The notes under the pieces were generated by a model. The model searched no databases, had not been told where the DNA came from, and saw nothing but the letters and a program-made list of their open reading frames with translations. Positions 43,139-52,840 of a stretch of DNA of 64,000 bases are shown piece by piece. This DNA comes from Lachnospiraceae bacterium (lineage in GTDB: Bacteria; Bacillota; Clostridia; Lachnospirales; Lachnospiraceae), in the NCBI GenBank assembly GCA_902363555.1, contig CABJAM010000004.1:65778-129777 (forward strand). Direction: 5' to 3'. A program made the translations under genes and the position numbers. Numbering within the stretch: the first letter of the stretch is position 1; each line of letters opens with the position of its first letter.

Positions 43139-45907
43139 ATGGCAGCAGTGACACAGCTTCAGGTAAATTATCTAAATCAACCGGCGGGGATTACGGAATC
43201 GCCGCAATTTTCATGGATCATCGAGGATGATGAACGGGATCTTATTCAGAAGAGCTACCAGCTTCAAATCAGCAGTGAGCCTTCGGAAAATGCCCTGATT
43301 TTTGACAGTGGCGTTGTGGACAGTAAAGACAGCGCCCATGTCCGGGCTGCGGGTTTTGAACCGGAATCCGCGCGCAAATATTACGTCCGCGTGCGGGCTG
43401 TACTGGATAAATGTTCCGGCGCAGTGCGTACAGATGCATCCGGCACAGTGCCTGCAAATGCATCCGGCGCAGTGCGTACAGATGCATCCGGCGCAAAAGT
43501 CTCGGAATGCATCAACGAAAATGTACAAGTCTCCGGCGCAGATACCGGCTTTTCCAACTGGACATGGTTTATCAGCGGTCTGGTGGATCATCGTGAGTGG
43601 CAGGGCCAGTTTATTTCCGGAGAAACGAAAAATGATTCTGAAAAGTTTAACGCTACGCTTGTGCGCGGCAGCTTTTTGGTGGATGGACAAATAAAGGAGG
43701 CCTATGCGTACACGACGGCGCTGGGCTTATATAAGTATTATCTGAACGGCTGCCGGGTCGGTACGGACGAGATGGCGCCGGGCTGGACTTCATATAATAA
43801 GCGTCTCACCTACCAGACGTGGGATGTGACCAATTATATTACTCAGGGCGAAAATATTTTGGGAGCCATGGTAGGCGTTGGCTGGTACAAGGGCAAAATG
43901 GGTTTCCTGGAAAAGATTAATAACTACGGCACGCAGACCGCTTTTCTGGCCCAGCTTGTCATCCGCTATGAGGATGGCCGTGTACAGTATGTGAGCACGG
44001 ATAAAAGCTATAAAGGCAGTGATGCGCCGATTGTATTTGCCGATATTTATGATGGGGAGATTTATGACGCCCGGCTGGAGCAGGATGGCTGGGCCTGCGC
44101 CGGCTTTGACGACAGCGGCTGGCATCCGGTGGATGTGGTGGAAAAGGACAAAGCGGTTCTTGTGCCGCAGCCGGGCTGCCGTGTAACTATGATCGACGCC
44201 CTGCCGGCTGTAAAAATACTTACGACGCCGGAGGGCGACAGGGTCGTTGATTTTGGACAGAATCTCACCGGGTGGGTGGAGATTTGCGCCAAAGGAAAAA
44301 AGGACGCCGTATTTGAGTTAAACTGCTTTGAAACGCTGGATGCCCGGGGCAATGTATACACGGACAATCTGCGGGGCGCGAAGGAAACAATCCGCTATGT
44401 GTGCAGGGATGATCGGGAGTTTTGTTATCACCCAAGCTTTACCTTTCAGGGGTTCCGCTATGCTAAAATTGCTTCGTTTTACGGGGAGCCTGTGGCGGAG
44501 AATTTTGTCGCCCATACGGTACATTCAGATATGGAGCCGACCGGCAGCTTTCATTGTTCAAATCCGGATCTGAACCAGCTTTGGCACAATATTTTATGGG
44601 GGCTGAAGGGTAATTTCCTGGATATCCCCACCGACTGTCCTCAGCGCAACGAGCGGGTGGGCTGGACCGGCGACGCACAGATTTTCTGCCGCACAGCTTC
44701 CTATCTTATGAATACATATACATTTTTTGCCAAATGGTTAAAGGATGTGGCGGCGGACCAGACGCCGGAGGGCGGTGTGCCACACATCGTGCCGGATCTT
44801 ATTTCCGGCAAAGAGCATGATGACTGGCTTTTGAGCCAGGGCACTCACTCTGCGGCCGCATGGGCTGATGTGGCTGTGTTGAATCCGTGGAATCTGTATC
44901 TCACCTATGGGGATACGAAGCTGCTGGAGGACCAGTACGAGAGTATGAAGAAATGGATCAACTTCATGCGTGCCCACGCGGTGGACGGCATATGGAATTA
45001 CCGGCTGCAATTTGGCGACTGGGTGGCGCTGGATGCCGAGGAGGGCAGCTATTTTGGGGCAACGCCCAATGATCTGACCTGCACCGCATACTATGCTTAT
45101 TCCACGGGTGTCTTTGCCAAAATTGCCCGGGTATTGGGAAAAATGGACGATTATGAGGAATACAGCGCCCTTTACCGTGAAATCGTGGATGTTTTCCAAA
45201 GTCATTTCTTTGATGCCAAAGGAAATATGACCGCCCAGACACAGACCGCCCATATTATTGCCCTGTACTTTGGCCTGACGCCGGAGCAGTATCGGGAAAA
45301 GACAGCGAAAGCGCTGGTACGACTGCTGGAAAAGGAAAATGGCCATCTGGTCACTGGCTTTGTGGGAACACCGTATTTCTGTCATGCCCTCAGCCAGAAC
45401 GGCTATGTAAAGGAAGCTTATGAATTACTTTTGAAGGACGATTTCCCATCCTGGCTGTATCAGGTGAAGATGGGAGCCACCACCGTGTGGGAGCACTGGG
45501 ATGGCATGAAGCCCGATGGAACGATGTGGAGCCCGGATATGAATTCCTTCAATCACTACGCGTACGGGGCCATTGGCGAATGGATTTTCAGGGTGGCCGC
45601 CGGGCTTGAAGTTGACAGCGCTCATCCGGGATATGAGCAGTTCGTGATTTATCCGCATCCGGGCGGGGGCATGGATTTTATGGAAACGGCTTACAAAAGT
45701 GTTTACGGGCAGATCCGTGTGCGCTGGGAAATGGATGGCCGCCGGGTGACGGTGCGTTTCCATGTGCCTGTGAATACCATGGCCACAGTACGGCTGTATG
45801 GTGCGAAAAATGTATTGGAGGCGGACGGCATACTTTTTAAAATGGTGCACGGGGAGCCGGAAGGCCTGGCCGGTTCCGGAGACTATACGGTTGTATATGA
45901 AATGTAA
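43139..45907 (+). CDS. Alpha-L-rhamnosidase, glycoside hydrolase family 78
   Basis: Cytoplasmic enzyme that removes terminal alpha-L-rhamnose from plant glycosides. The 922-residue protein lacks a signal peptide. N-terminal beta-sandwich domains are followed by the (alpha/alpha)6 catalytic barrel with the family signature DIPTDCPQRNERVGWTGDA and later GATTVWEHWD. ATG 43139 is chosen since GGAGGG lies at 43127-43132; an in-frame ATG at 43118 lacks a site. Residues 93-116 are three copies of an 8-residue repeat (SGAVRTDA, SGTVPANA, SGAVRTDA) encoded by 24-bp tandem repeats at 43415-43486, an expansion inside the first domain. Confidence 0.93.
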   Translation: MAAVTQLQVNYLNQPAGITESPQFSWIIEDDERDLIQKSYQLQISSEPSENALIFDSGVVDSKDSAHVRAAGFEPESARKYYVRVRAVLDKCSGAVRTDASGTVPANASGAVRTDASGAKVSECINENVQVSGADTGFSNWTWFISGLVDHREWQGQFISGETKNDSEKFNATLVRGSFLVDGQIKEAYAYTTALGLYKYYLNGCRVGTDEMAPGWTSYNKRLTYQTWDVTNYITQGENILGAMVGVGWYKGKMGFLEKINNYGTQTAFLAQLVIRYEDGRVQYVSTDKSYKGSDAPIVFADIYDGEIYDARLEQDGWACAGFDDSGWHPVDVVEKDKAVLVPQPGCRVTMIDALPAVKILTTPEGDRVVDFGQNLTGWVEICAKGKKDAVFELNCFETLDARGNVYTDNLRGAKETIRYVCRDDREFCYHPSFTFQGFRYAKIASFYGEPVAENFVAHTVHSDMEPTGSFHCSNPDLNQLWHNILWGLKGNFLDIPTDCPQRNERVGWTGDAQIFCRTASYLMNTYTFFAKWLKDVAADQTPEGGVPHIVPDLISGKEHDDWLLSQGTHSAAAWADVAVLNPWNLYLTYGDTKLLEDQYESMKKWINFMRAHAVDGIWNYRLQFGDWVALDAEEGSYFGATPNDLTCTAYYAYSTGVFAKIARVLGKMDDYEEYSALYREIVDVFQSHFFDAKGNMTAQTQTAHIIALYFGLTPEQYREKTAKALVRLLEKENGHLVTGFVGTPYFCHALSQNGYVKEAYELLLKDDFPSWLYQVKMGATTVWEHWDGMKPDGTMWSPDMNSFNHYAYGAIGEWIFRVAAGLEVDSAHPGYEQFVIYPHPGGGMDFMETAYKSVYGQIRVRWEMDGRRVTVRFHVPVNTMATVRLYGAKNVLEADGILFKMVHGEPEGLAGSGDYTVVYEM

Positions 45908-45980
45908 TTGCGGCTCATTCAGCGCCGCTCAATATTTGGCTCCGGAGTCATGGAGCCTGTACAAAAACAGATGAAACAAG

Positions 45981-46009
45981 GTAACAGTTTGGCCGTTTTG
46001 AACTGTTAC
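45981..46009. repeat. REP-like palindrome before the sensor kinase
   Basis: GTAACAGTTT and GAACTGTTAC around a 9-base loop, 23 bases before the kinase start. Same family as 8089, 42562, 49265 and 50796. Confidence 0.65.
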
Positions 46010-46031
46010 GAAACCTGGAGGGGAAGGATTG

Positions 46032-47870
46032 ATGAAAAGGCTTAAAAAATGGTATCACCAGTGGACAATTAAAGAGCAGATCCGTTGGGCGCTTATCAGC
46101 CTGGCCGGTCTTTCCGCCCTCCTTTTGGCAGTGATCGGCTTTATACTGTCTAAAAGTATGATTGAAAAAAGCTACCGGGAGGACTTCACTTATAATCTGC
46201 AGGTGTCCAATGAGATCATGGACATTCAATTGAAAAACATTATCGAAATTTCCAGAAACCTCCTTATTGACCAGAATGGACTGGATAAGGAGGGGCTGGA
46301 AAGCGCGGACCAGGAAAAGGATAAAAGCGAAAAGTCCAAATCCCAAAGTACCAAAAGCCTGGGGTTCATGGATGCGCTTGAGCAGTCCGGGGCAAGTGAC
46401 GCGGAATTTTTCACCTCAGCCCAGGACCAGGCGCTGAAATCCGCCCTGGGGCAGGCCATTAATCAGGATTTGCTCATCGGTGAGATGGTTGTTCTGGACA
46501 TTAAGGGGAAGCTTTGCGACTATACCAGGAACACGGGCGCCGGCCGCCAGTACAACGCCGACGAGATTCTGGATTCCGACTGGCTGGCCATCGTGGATGA
46601 GGCCAGAGGTAAGGAGGTCTTTTTTGGTAGCAATGTGCTTAAAGAGGACAGCTACATGTTTACCATGGCTAAAAAGCTGAATGATATAAGAACCGGGGAA
46701 GCCAGAGGTTATCTGATCGTCAATATCCGTCAGAAGCTGTTGGAGGATGCTTTCGGCAACCCGCCCAAATACCGTACAAGCCAGTGCCTTTTGGCCATCA
46801 ACCCCAGGGAGGCCAATAAGGTCGCCTATTATACCGGAGACAGTACGTACAGAGCTTCCATCGAGGAAGCTTATCTGAAAAACGGCCAACTGGGGCCGGG
46901 ATATGTAACTGCTCAGGTAACAGATGAGGTCACGGGCTGGACGCTTGTGAGTGCCATACGCAAGGGAGCACTGACAAAGGATACGAACATCATCGGCCTT
47001 CTTTTGCTGCTGGTCTTTGCGGCGCTCTGTCTGGTGGCTATAAAGATTGCAAAGGTCATTTCCTCCAGAATTTATGCCCCGCTGTATCAGTTGGAAAATG
47101 TGATCGAGGAGGTCGGGGAAGGCAAGCGCGATATCGAAGCGGAATTTGACGACAGCGAGATCGGACGGATCGGCACCAAGTTTAAGGAAATGGTTTCCAA
47201 TAACCTGGAGCTTCGGGAACACCTGCTGTCATCACAGTTAAAGGAGCGGGAATCAGAACTGTTGCTGCTTCAGTCGCAGATAAACCCCCACTTTTTATAC
47301 AATACACTGGACTCTTTGTACTGTATGGCGGTGATCAATGAAGCGGATGATATGGCCGGGATGGTGGATGCTCTTTCCAGAACCTTCCGGCTCAGTCTGA
47401 ATAAAGGAAATAAACTGATTTTAGTAAAAAATGAGATTGAACATATAAAAGCTTATATGGAGGTGCAGAACTTCCGTTTTCAGGACCGTTTTACATTGAT
47501 CCTGGATATCGACCCGGCCATGCTGGAGCTGTACATGCTGAAATTTATATTGCAGCCATTTGTGGAAAATGCTATGTACCATGGTCTGGAGCCAAAGGTG
47601 GGCAGGGGAACGATAACTGTAACTGGAAAAATTTCAGAAAATGATTTTATATTTGAGATTACCGATGACGGCGTGGGTGTGACAGATCTGTCGGTGCTGG
47701 GGAATGGCTACGGCATCCGCAATGTGCTTGAGCGGGTCCACCTGTTTTACGGGGAGGGCTACGGCGTTACCTTTGAGAGCGCGCCCGGTGCGGGCACAAA
47801 GGTAAGGATACACATTGCCGCAGTTTATACAAAGGGGGAGATTCACAATGAAGAAAGTAGTCATCGTTGA
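46032..47870 (+). CDS. YesM-type sensor histidine kinase (second system)
   Basis: Membrane sensor kinase of 612 residues. Membrane segments lie at about residues 17-40 and 315-335, enclosing an extracellular sensor region that includes a charged Lys/Ser/Glu/Asp stretch (near residues 85-110). HAMP follows, then SQINPHFLYNTLDSLYC with the phospho-acceptor His420, and an ATPase domain with QPFVENAMYHGL and DDGVGV. ATG 46032 follows GGAGGGGAAGG. The 3' end overlaps the response regulator by 23 bases. It probably senses a rhamnoside or its breakdown product. Confidence 0.9.
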   Translation: MKRLKKWYHQWTIKEQIRWALISLAGLSALLLAVIGFILSKSMIEKSYREDFTYNLQVSNEIMDIQLKNIIEISRNLLIDQNGLDKEGLESADQEKDKSEKSKSQSTKSLGFMDALEQSGASDAEFFTSAQDQALKSALGQAINQDLLIGEMVVLDIKGKLCDYTRNTGAGRQYNADEILDSDWLAIVDEARGKEVFFGSNVLKEDSYMFTMAKKLNDIRTGEARGYLIVNIRQKLLEDAFGNPPKYRTSQCLLAINPREANKVAYYTGDSTYRASIEEAYLKNGQLGPGYVTAQVTDEVTGWTLVSAIRKGALTKDTNIIGLLLLLVFAALCLVAIKIAKVISSRIYAPLYQLENVIEEVGEGKRDIEAEFDDSEIGRIGTKFKEMVSNNLELREHLLSSQLKERESELLLLQSQINPHFLYNTLDSLYCMAVINEADDMAGMVDALSRTFRLSLNKGNKLILVKNEIEHIKAYMEVQNFRFQDRFTLILDIDPAMLELYMLKFILQPFVENAMYHGLEPKVGRGTITVTGKISENDFIFEITDDGVGVTDLSVLGNGYGIRNVLERVHLFYGEGYGVTFESAPGAGTKVRIHIAAVYTKGEIHNEESSHR

Positions 47871-48900
47871 TGATGAATATATTGTTGTCAATGGGATCAA
47901 GGCCATGATCGCCAGAGAAAAGATGGATTTTGTCGTGACAGGCTCGGCCTGCGACGGTATTGAGGGACTGAAGGTGATCATTGAACAGCAGCCTGACCTT
48001 GTTATTTCCGATATACGTATGCCCGGAATGGACGGCCTGGCACTGATCGAGGAAGCCAGGGCCTATCTGCCCAATACCATTTTTGTCATTATCAGCGGCT
48101 ATCAGGAATTTGAATATGCCCGGAAGGCGCTCAGTCTTGGGGTGCGGGGATATATAGATAAGCCCATTACTATGGCCAAGGTTCGGGAAACACTGCAGAT
48201 GGCCAATGAGCTGATCGAAAAACGTCAGAACCGCCAGAGTGACGTATTGAAAAAGGAATATCAGAATGTGAGCGGTCAGTTGATGAATCTGATCATCGAG
48301 CGCAAATCGGAGGGCTACGTGCCATTGATCGACCAGGCGCTGGATCTGTTAAAGCAGATGGCGCCGGAGCTGGAGGATTACAAGGAGGAATGCTACAAGC
48401 TGATCTGTCTTGGTTTTGGGATGTTTTACGAACACCGGCAGGAGAAAAAGGAAGAGCAGCATTTTCCTTCCCATAATAATATTGTCCGGCTGCCAAGTAC
48501 GTCCGAGGTGGACAATGTGGTCCACGAGCTGTTTAAAAGTATGTTCCACAAGCTCCATGCAGAAAATCTGGGCAATATGCATACAACGATCAAAAAGCTT
48601 TTGGAGTATATCGATGAAAATTACCATCGGGATATCGGGCTGGCGGAGATCGCGGACCAGTTTGAGATGAACCCGGCCTATCTGAGCATACTTTTTAAGG
48701 AGCAGGTGGGGATGAGTTATATCAAGTATTTGACTAAGGTTCGGATGGATCACGCAAAACGTCTGCTTTTAGAAGGATATAAGGTGGGTGAGGTCAGCGA
48801 AATGGTGGGATATAGCAACTACCGGTATTTCTGCGATATTTTTAAAAAGCATGAAGGACAGACGCCCAATGAATATAAAGGCATTGTGCGGAAAAAATAA
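47848..48900 (+). CDS. YesN-type response regulator with AraC DNA-binding domain (second system)
   Basis: Partner of the overlapping kinase gene. The receiver has Asp8/Asp9 and phospho-acceptor Asp55 (LVISDIRMPGMDG) with Lys in DKPI. A middle region of about 110 residues is followed by two AraC-type helix-turn-helices (LAEIADQFEMNPAYLSILFK and VSEMVGYSNYRYFCDIFKKH). The 350-residue length is typical. ATG 47848 has GGGGGAG seven bases upstream. It is expected to activate the ABC importer genes downstream. Confidence 0.92.
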   Translation: MKKVVIVDDEYIVVNGIKAMIAREKMDFVVTGSACDGIEGLKVIIEQQPDLVISDIRMPGMDGLALIEEARAYLPNTIFVIISGYQEFEYARKALSLGVRGYIDKPITMAKVRETLQMANELIEKRQNRQSDVLKKEYQNVSGQLMNLIIERKSEGYVPLIDQALDLLKQMAPELEDYKEECYKLICLGFGMFYEHRQEKKEEQHFPSHNNIVRLPSTSEVDNVVHELFKSMFHKLHAENLGNMHTTIKKLLEYIDENYHRDIGLAEIADQFEMNPAYLSILFKEQVGMSYIKYLTKVRMDHAKRLLLEGYKVGEVSEMVGYSNYRYFCDIFKKHEGQTPNEYKGIVRKK

Positions 48901-48914
48901 GGATTGGTATAAAG

Positions 48915-48950
48915 TGTCGGCACCGGCTCAAGTCGGATGCCGGCATTTTA
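48915..48950 (+). terminator. Intrinsic terminator after the response regulator
   Basis: TGTCGGCA (48915-48922) pairs with TGCCGGCA (48938-48945) with an inner CCGGC/GTCGG stem; TTTTATTT follows. It lies 14 bases after the stop. Confidence 0.8.
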
Positions 48951-48959
48951 TTTCCACGG

Positions 48960-49002
48960 GCAACGAGCCAAAGTCAGGCTTGCCTGACCTTGGCAACTGC
49001 CG
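48960..49002 (+). repeat. Small dispersed stem element, copy 2
   Basis: GCAACGAGCC and GGCAACTGCCG flank a stem AAAGTCAGG with CCTGACCTT and a CTTG loop. Flanks match 2844-2890, but the stem bases are replaced on both sides, preserving pairing. Confidence 0.55.
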
Positions 49003-49153
49003 AGAGGTGTTTGACTTGTATTCTCCGATACTTTATGTCAGAAAAATCCGGAGTTGTCAGATATTTTTGGAACAGGTCCAAAAAATGCCGACATTAAACA
49101 AAAAATTACCGACTAGGAAATCCGCCATATTCTGGTATGATTAAAGCATAGAA

Positions 49154-49309
49154 AGTTTCCCGGAAAACTTCAGACAGGAATGCGCATTCACTGCGCATAC
49201 CGTACAAAAACGTAAATTTTACGAGCATATGGCCATCGCGCAGCGATTTTAAATGGCCATATGCGTAACAGCTCAGCCCTTTGAACTGTTACAGTTTCCC
49301 GGAAAACTT
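49154..49309. mobile_element. Composite palindromic element, copy 2, inside a 17-bp direct repeat
   Basis: The element (49171-49292) is the reverse-orientation relative of 42561-42692, with the same hairpin series including CGTAAA/TTTACG where copy 1 has CGTGAA/TTCACG. AGTTTCCCGGAAAACTT is present on both sides (49154-49170 and 49293-49309), consistent with insertion and target duplication. It lies in the leader of the binding-protein gene. Confidence 0.7.
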
Positions 49310-49353
49310 ACAAAAAGAACACGAAAATGATTTTATTAACGGAGGGTATCTCA

Positions 49354-50754
49354 ATGAAAAAACGTATAGCAGCATTAGTTCTTGCACTGGCTATGGTGAT
49401 CGGATGTCTGGCCGGATGCGGCGGCTCCAATGGAAGCGAAAGTAAAGCAACAGAAGCAAAAAAGGAAACAACTGCAAACGATACGACAGCTAAGGAAACA
49501 ACTGGCGGCGACACACAGGCAGCCGGGGAGACAACCGGGGGAGACACACAGGCAGCAAAGAAATTTAAAATTTTATCCATCTGGGCAGAGGATACCAGAG
49601 AAGGTAAACTGATCTACGATTTGACAAAGAAATACTCAGAAGAGGTTAATCCGAACTTTGAATTTGAATTTGAACTTGTATCTGCCAATGACCTGACGAC
49701 GAAGATCGCAGCTCTGATGGCTTCCAACGATCTGCCGGATGCATTTGCCTATGTGGCAGGTACACCGTTAAAAGAGCTGATCGATGCCGGCAAGGTGGTA
49801 GATATCGGCGCTGAGCTGGAAAAATTGGGCGTGGCCGACTGCATCGAAGATTCCGCAGCCAACCTTTTAAGAGGCCTTTCCGCAACAGACAGCTACTATG
49901 ATCTGCCGCTTGGCTTAAATATTGAAGGTTTCTGGTACAACAAAGCGATTTTTGAAGAAAATGGTATTGAAGTTCCTGTGACATGGGATGACCTGACCGC
50001 AGCCTGTGATACATTACTGGCAAAGGGAATCCAGCCCATCGCTGCCGGCGGCGCTGACAAATGGCCTTTAAGCCGTCTTGTAAACGCATATGTGATCCGT
50101 ACCATGGGTATTGACGCACTGACAAAAGCAACCAACGGCGAGCTTTCATTTACTGACGAAGGCTTTGTTAAGGCAGCAACGGTTGTCCAGGATATGGCCA
50201 ACAAGGGCTACTTTGGTAAAGGCTGTACAACTGTTGACAATACGACCGCAGGTAATATGGTTCTGGCCGGTGAGGCTGCAATGGTTTACAACGGAAGCTG
50301 GTACAGCGAGGATATCGCCAGCGAAAACAACCCGGCAGGCGAGGATGGCATTGGCTTCTTCAGCATCCCTGAGGTTGAAGGCGGCGTAGGCAAGGCAACT
50401 GAAATCCCTACAAACTGTGGTAATATCCTGACATTGTCCGCAGAGAAATATGATGATGCAACCGCAGGCTGGTTAAAATATTTCGTAGAGAATGCCGGCA
50501 ACTATGCTATGGAAAACATGGGAAGCGTTAAAGGCTACAAATATGATGTGACCGCAGAACTCAGTCCGGTGAACCAGATCGTTGTAGATACGATCAACAA
50601 CACCACAGACGCAGCAACATGGTTTGAAGCTCTGATGAACAACGAAACAAAATCCGCAGCTCAGGATAATGTTCAGACTTTAGTGAACGGCGAAATGACT
50701 CCGGAGGAATATATGCAGTCCATCCAGGAAGCCTATGACATGAGCAAGCTTTAA
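49354..50754 (+). CDS. Carbohydrate ABC transporter substrate-binding lipoprotein
   Basis: Extracellular sugar-binding lipoprotein of 466 residues (CUT1, SBP family 1). The signal peptide ends in lipobox LAGC (Cys22), followed by a Thr/Glu-rich spacer that contains ETTGGDTQAA twice. The mature part has NDLPDAFAYVAG and GEAAMVYNGSWYSEDI, typical of this family. ATG 49354 follows CGGAGGG. It supplies the two permeases downstream; the ligand is probably a rhamnose-containing oligosaccharide, judging from the GH78 gene. Confidence 0.92.
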   Translation: MKKRIAALVLALAMVIGCLAGCGGSNGSESKATEAKKETTANDTTAKETTGGDTQAAGETTGGDTQAAKKFKILSIWAEDTREGKLIYDLTKKYSEEVNPNFEFEFELVSANDLTTKIAALMASNDLPDAFAYVAGTPLKELIDAGKVVDIGAELEKLGVADCIEDSAANLLRGLSATDSYYDLPLGLNIEGFWYNKAIFEENGIEVPVTWDDLTAACDTLLAKGIQPIAAGGADKWPLSRLVNAYVIRTMGIDALTKATNGELSFTDEGFVKAATVVQDMANKGYFGKGCTTVDNTTAGNMVLAGEAAMVYNGSWYSEDIASENNPAGEDGIGFFSIPEVEGGVGKATEIPTNCGNILTLSAEKYDDATAGWLKYFVENAGNYAMENMGSVKGYKYDVTAELSPVNQIVVDTINNTTDAATWFEALMNNETKSAAQDNVQTLVNGEMTPEEYMQSIQEAYDMSKL

Positions 50755-50795
50755 TTGGAGCCGGATTAAATCCACGGTTGATACAGCGGCGTCAA

Positions 50796-50822
50796 TAACC
50801 GTTCGGACCTTTCGAACTGTTA
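50796..50822. repeat. REP-like palindrome between binding protein and permease
   Basis: TAACCGTTCG and CGAACTGTTA around a short loop; same family as at 8089, 42562, 45981 and 49265. Confidence 0.6.
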
Positions 50823-50869
50823 CATACAAAGCTACTGAAAACGCCGGGGTAACTGTAAAATGATAAACC

Positions 50870-50892
50870 GGGCAGGAATATACTTCCTGCCC
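50870..50892 (+). repeat. Intercistronic hairpin before the permease
   Basis: A perfect 9-bp stem (GGGCAGGAA with TTCCTGCCC) and a 5-base loop, 29 bases before the permease start. It occupies the same place as the hairpin at 8131-8159 in the first importer cluster. Confidence 0.6.
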
Positions 50893-50921
50893 TTACTAAT
50901 AACAGGGTCAAAGGTGAGAAA

Positions 50922-51806
50922 ATGAAAAAGGTTTTAGGAAATAAAAAAGCTATCGCATTGTTTGTTGGCCCGGGCTTGATTCTCTACGTAGGACTGGTAT
51001 TCGTACCGATCATCTGGTCCTTCTTTTATTCCTTTTACAGTGGAAGCCCGGGGTTAAAGTGGGAATTTGCAGGACTTAAAAATTATAAGAACCTGTTTAT
51101 CGACAGCCGTTTCCATGACGCGCTGATCGTCAATCTGAAATATGTCGTTCTCGTCATGTTCTTCCAGGTCATTCTGGGCCTTTGTATGGCAATGATTTTC
51201 AAGTTCTGGTTAAAACGTTTCAAAAATGTTATCCGTACACTGATCTTCTTCCCGGTAGTTTTACCGACAGTGGCTGTAGGCCAGTTATTTGCAAAGATTT
51301 ATGAAATTCAGCCAAACTACGGCTTGCTCAACAGCTTATTGGCCAGTATCGGACTGGAGGAATGGGTCCAGCCGTGGATCGGCCAGGCCAGTACAGCGCT
51401 GGGCGCCCTGTGCGTCATGGATGTCTGGGTGGCCATGGGCTTCTACGCCGTTATCTTTTACGGAGCGCTGCTGGATATTCCCGATGAAGTGCTGGAGGCT
51501 GCAAAGATCGACGGCTGCTCCGGCTGGCAGATGTTCCGCCGGGTGATCTTACCGCTGCTCCACCCAGTGACCATTACCTGTCTTGTATTCAGCTTCTCCG
51601 GTGCGGTGAAGATGTTTGAATCGTCCATGGCATTGACGCAGGGCGGTCCGGGAAATGCCACCACGTCGCTATCCATGTATATGTATAACACATCCTTTGG
51701 TTATAACAAGGTCGGATACGGAAGTTGTATTGCCATTGTCATCTTCCTGATCTGTATTGTGGGTAATGCGATCATCAAGAAGTTTGACGTTAAAGAAGAA
51801 GTTTAA
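50922..51806 (+). CDS. Sugar ABC transporter permease (second importer, MalF-like)
   Basis: Membrane subunit of 294 residues with six predicted segments (first at residues 12-35). The EAA loop VLEAAKIDGCSGWQMFRRVILP is near residue 190. AGGTGAG precedes the ATG. The second permease follows after 12 bases. Confidence 0.92.
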   Translation: MKKVLGNKKAIALFVGPGLILYVGLVFVPIIWSFFYSFYSGSPGLKWEFAGLKNYKNLFIDSRFHDALIVNLKYVVLVMFFQVILGLCMAMIFKFWLKRFKNVIRTLIFFPVVLPTVAVGQLFAKIYEIQPNYGLLNSLLASIGLEEWVQPWIGQASTALGALCVMDVWVAMGFYAVIFYGALLDIPDEVLEAAKIDGCSGWQMFRRVILPLLHPVTITCLVFSFSGAVKMFESSMALTQGGPGNATTSLSMYMYNTSFGYNKVGYGSCIAIVIFLICIVGNAIIKKFDVKEEV

Positions 51807-51818
51807 GGAGGTATGAAG

Positions 51819-52664
51819 ATGAATACGGCAAAAACAGTTAAAACAGTAAAATCAGTCCTCATCAAAATTTTTATCTTCATACTGGTCATTATCGAAACCT
51901 ATCCGATTTTCTGGATGATCACGGCGGCCTTAAAACGGCCTACGGAATTTGTTACAAAGCCCGCTTTCGCACTGCCTGACAGCTTTTATTTCCAGAATTT
52001 CATCGATGCCTGGACACGGGGCAATATGGGCCTGTTTTTCAAAAACAGTATTATTAACACATTCGTGGCGCTGATTTTTATCGTAATCTTCAGTATGACC
52101 ATCGGGTTTGCAGTGACAAAGATGGAATGGAAGCTGAAAGGCTTTTTCAAGCAATTCTTCCTGCTGGGCATCATGGTGCCGGTGGCAACAGCGCTGCTGC
52201 CATTGTTCCAGATTTACAACAAGATGAATTTGATCAATACACGGGCCAGCCTTATACTTACATACATTGCCTTCGGTTTGTCATTGTCCATCTTCCTGGT
52301 TAGTGGATATATGAAATCTCTGTCCAACGAGATCATGGAAGCGGCCGTTATCGACGGATGCGGAATTTACAGTATGTTCTGCCGGATCGTATTTCCACTG
52401 ATGAAAAATGCAGCGGTGACCGTGCTTGTCCTGCAGTTCTTCTATAAATGGAACGACCTGATCTTCTCCATGACATTTATTAATGATACAAAGCTGAAAA
52501 CGATCCAGACAGGACTTTTGTACTTCTCCAATGAGTTCGGCGCTAAAAACTGGGGTGCGATCTTCGCCTCCGTAACCATGAGCGTTCTGCCCATGCTGGT
52601 TCTGTACATGATTTTAAATAAGACCGTTATCGAAGGTATGACCGCCGGAGCCGTCAAGGGCTGA
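51819..52664 (+). CDS. Sugar ABC transporter permease (second importer, MalG-like)
   Basis: Second membrane subunit, 281 residues. It shows IMEAAVIDGCGIYSMFCRIVFP (EAA loop; residues near 177-197) and ends in VIEGMTAGAVKG, typical of MalG-like CUT1 permeases. ATG 51819 is preferred over ATG 51813 because AAGGAGG ends at 51811, directly against the earlier codon. As in the first cluster, no ATPase gene accompanies the permeases. Confidence 0.92.
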   Translation: MNTAKTVKTVKSVLIKIFIFILVIIETYPIFWMITAALKRPTEFVTKPAFALPDSFYFQNFIDAWTRGNMGLFFKNSIINTFVALIFIVIFSMTIGFAVTKMEWKLKGFFKQFFLLGIMVPVATALLPLFQIYNKMNLINTRASLILTYIAFGLSLSIFLVSGYMKSLSNEIMEAAVIDGCGIYSMFCRIVFPLMKNAAVTVLVLQFFYKWNDLIFSMTFINDTKLKTIQTGLLYFSNEFGAKNWGAIFASVTMSVLPMLVLYMILNKTVIEGMTAGAVKG

Positions 52665-52696
52665 GCGCAGAAGCTGAGATCTGTTCCATAGTATAT

Positions 52697-52745
52697 AAAA
52701 GCGGTGCCGCTGTTAAGGAAGTTACTTAACAGCGGCATCGCTTTT
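52697..52745. terminator. Strong bidirectional intrinsic terminator
   Basis: A stem of about 21 bp starting AAAAGCG (52697) and ending CGCTTTTT, with a 7-base loop and one mismatch. It separates the permease operon from the converging MATE gene. Confidence 0.9.
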
Positions 52746-52840
52746 TGTGATGGCGGCCGTGGTCCGGCGGGCGCTGGCAGGAATCGGGGGGCGCATCAGC
52801 CGCAACGGGAGCGTATCGGGTATGGCAGTTGCGGCAGCAT

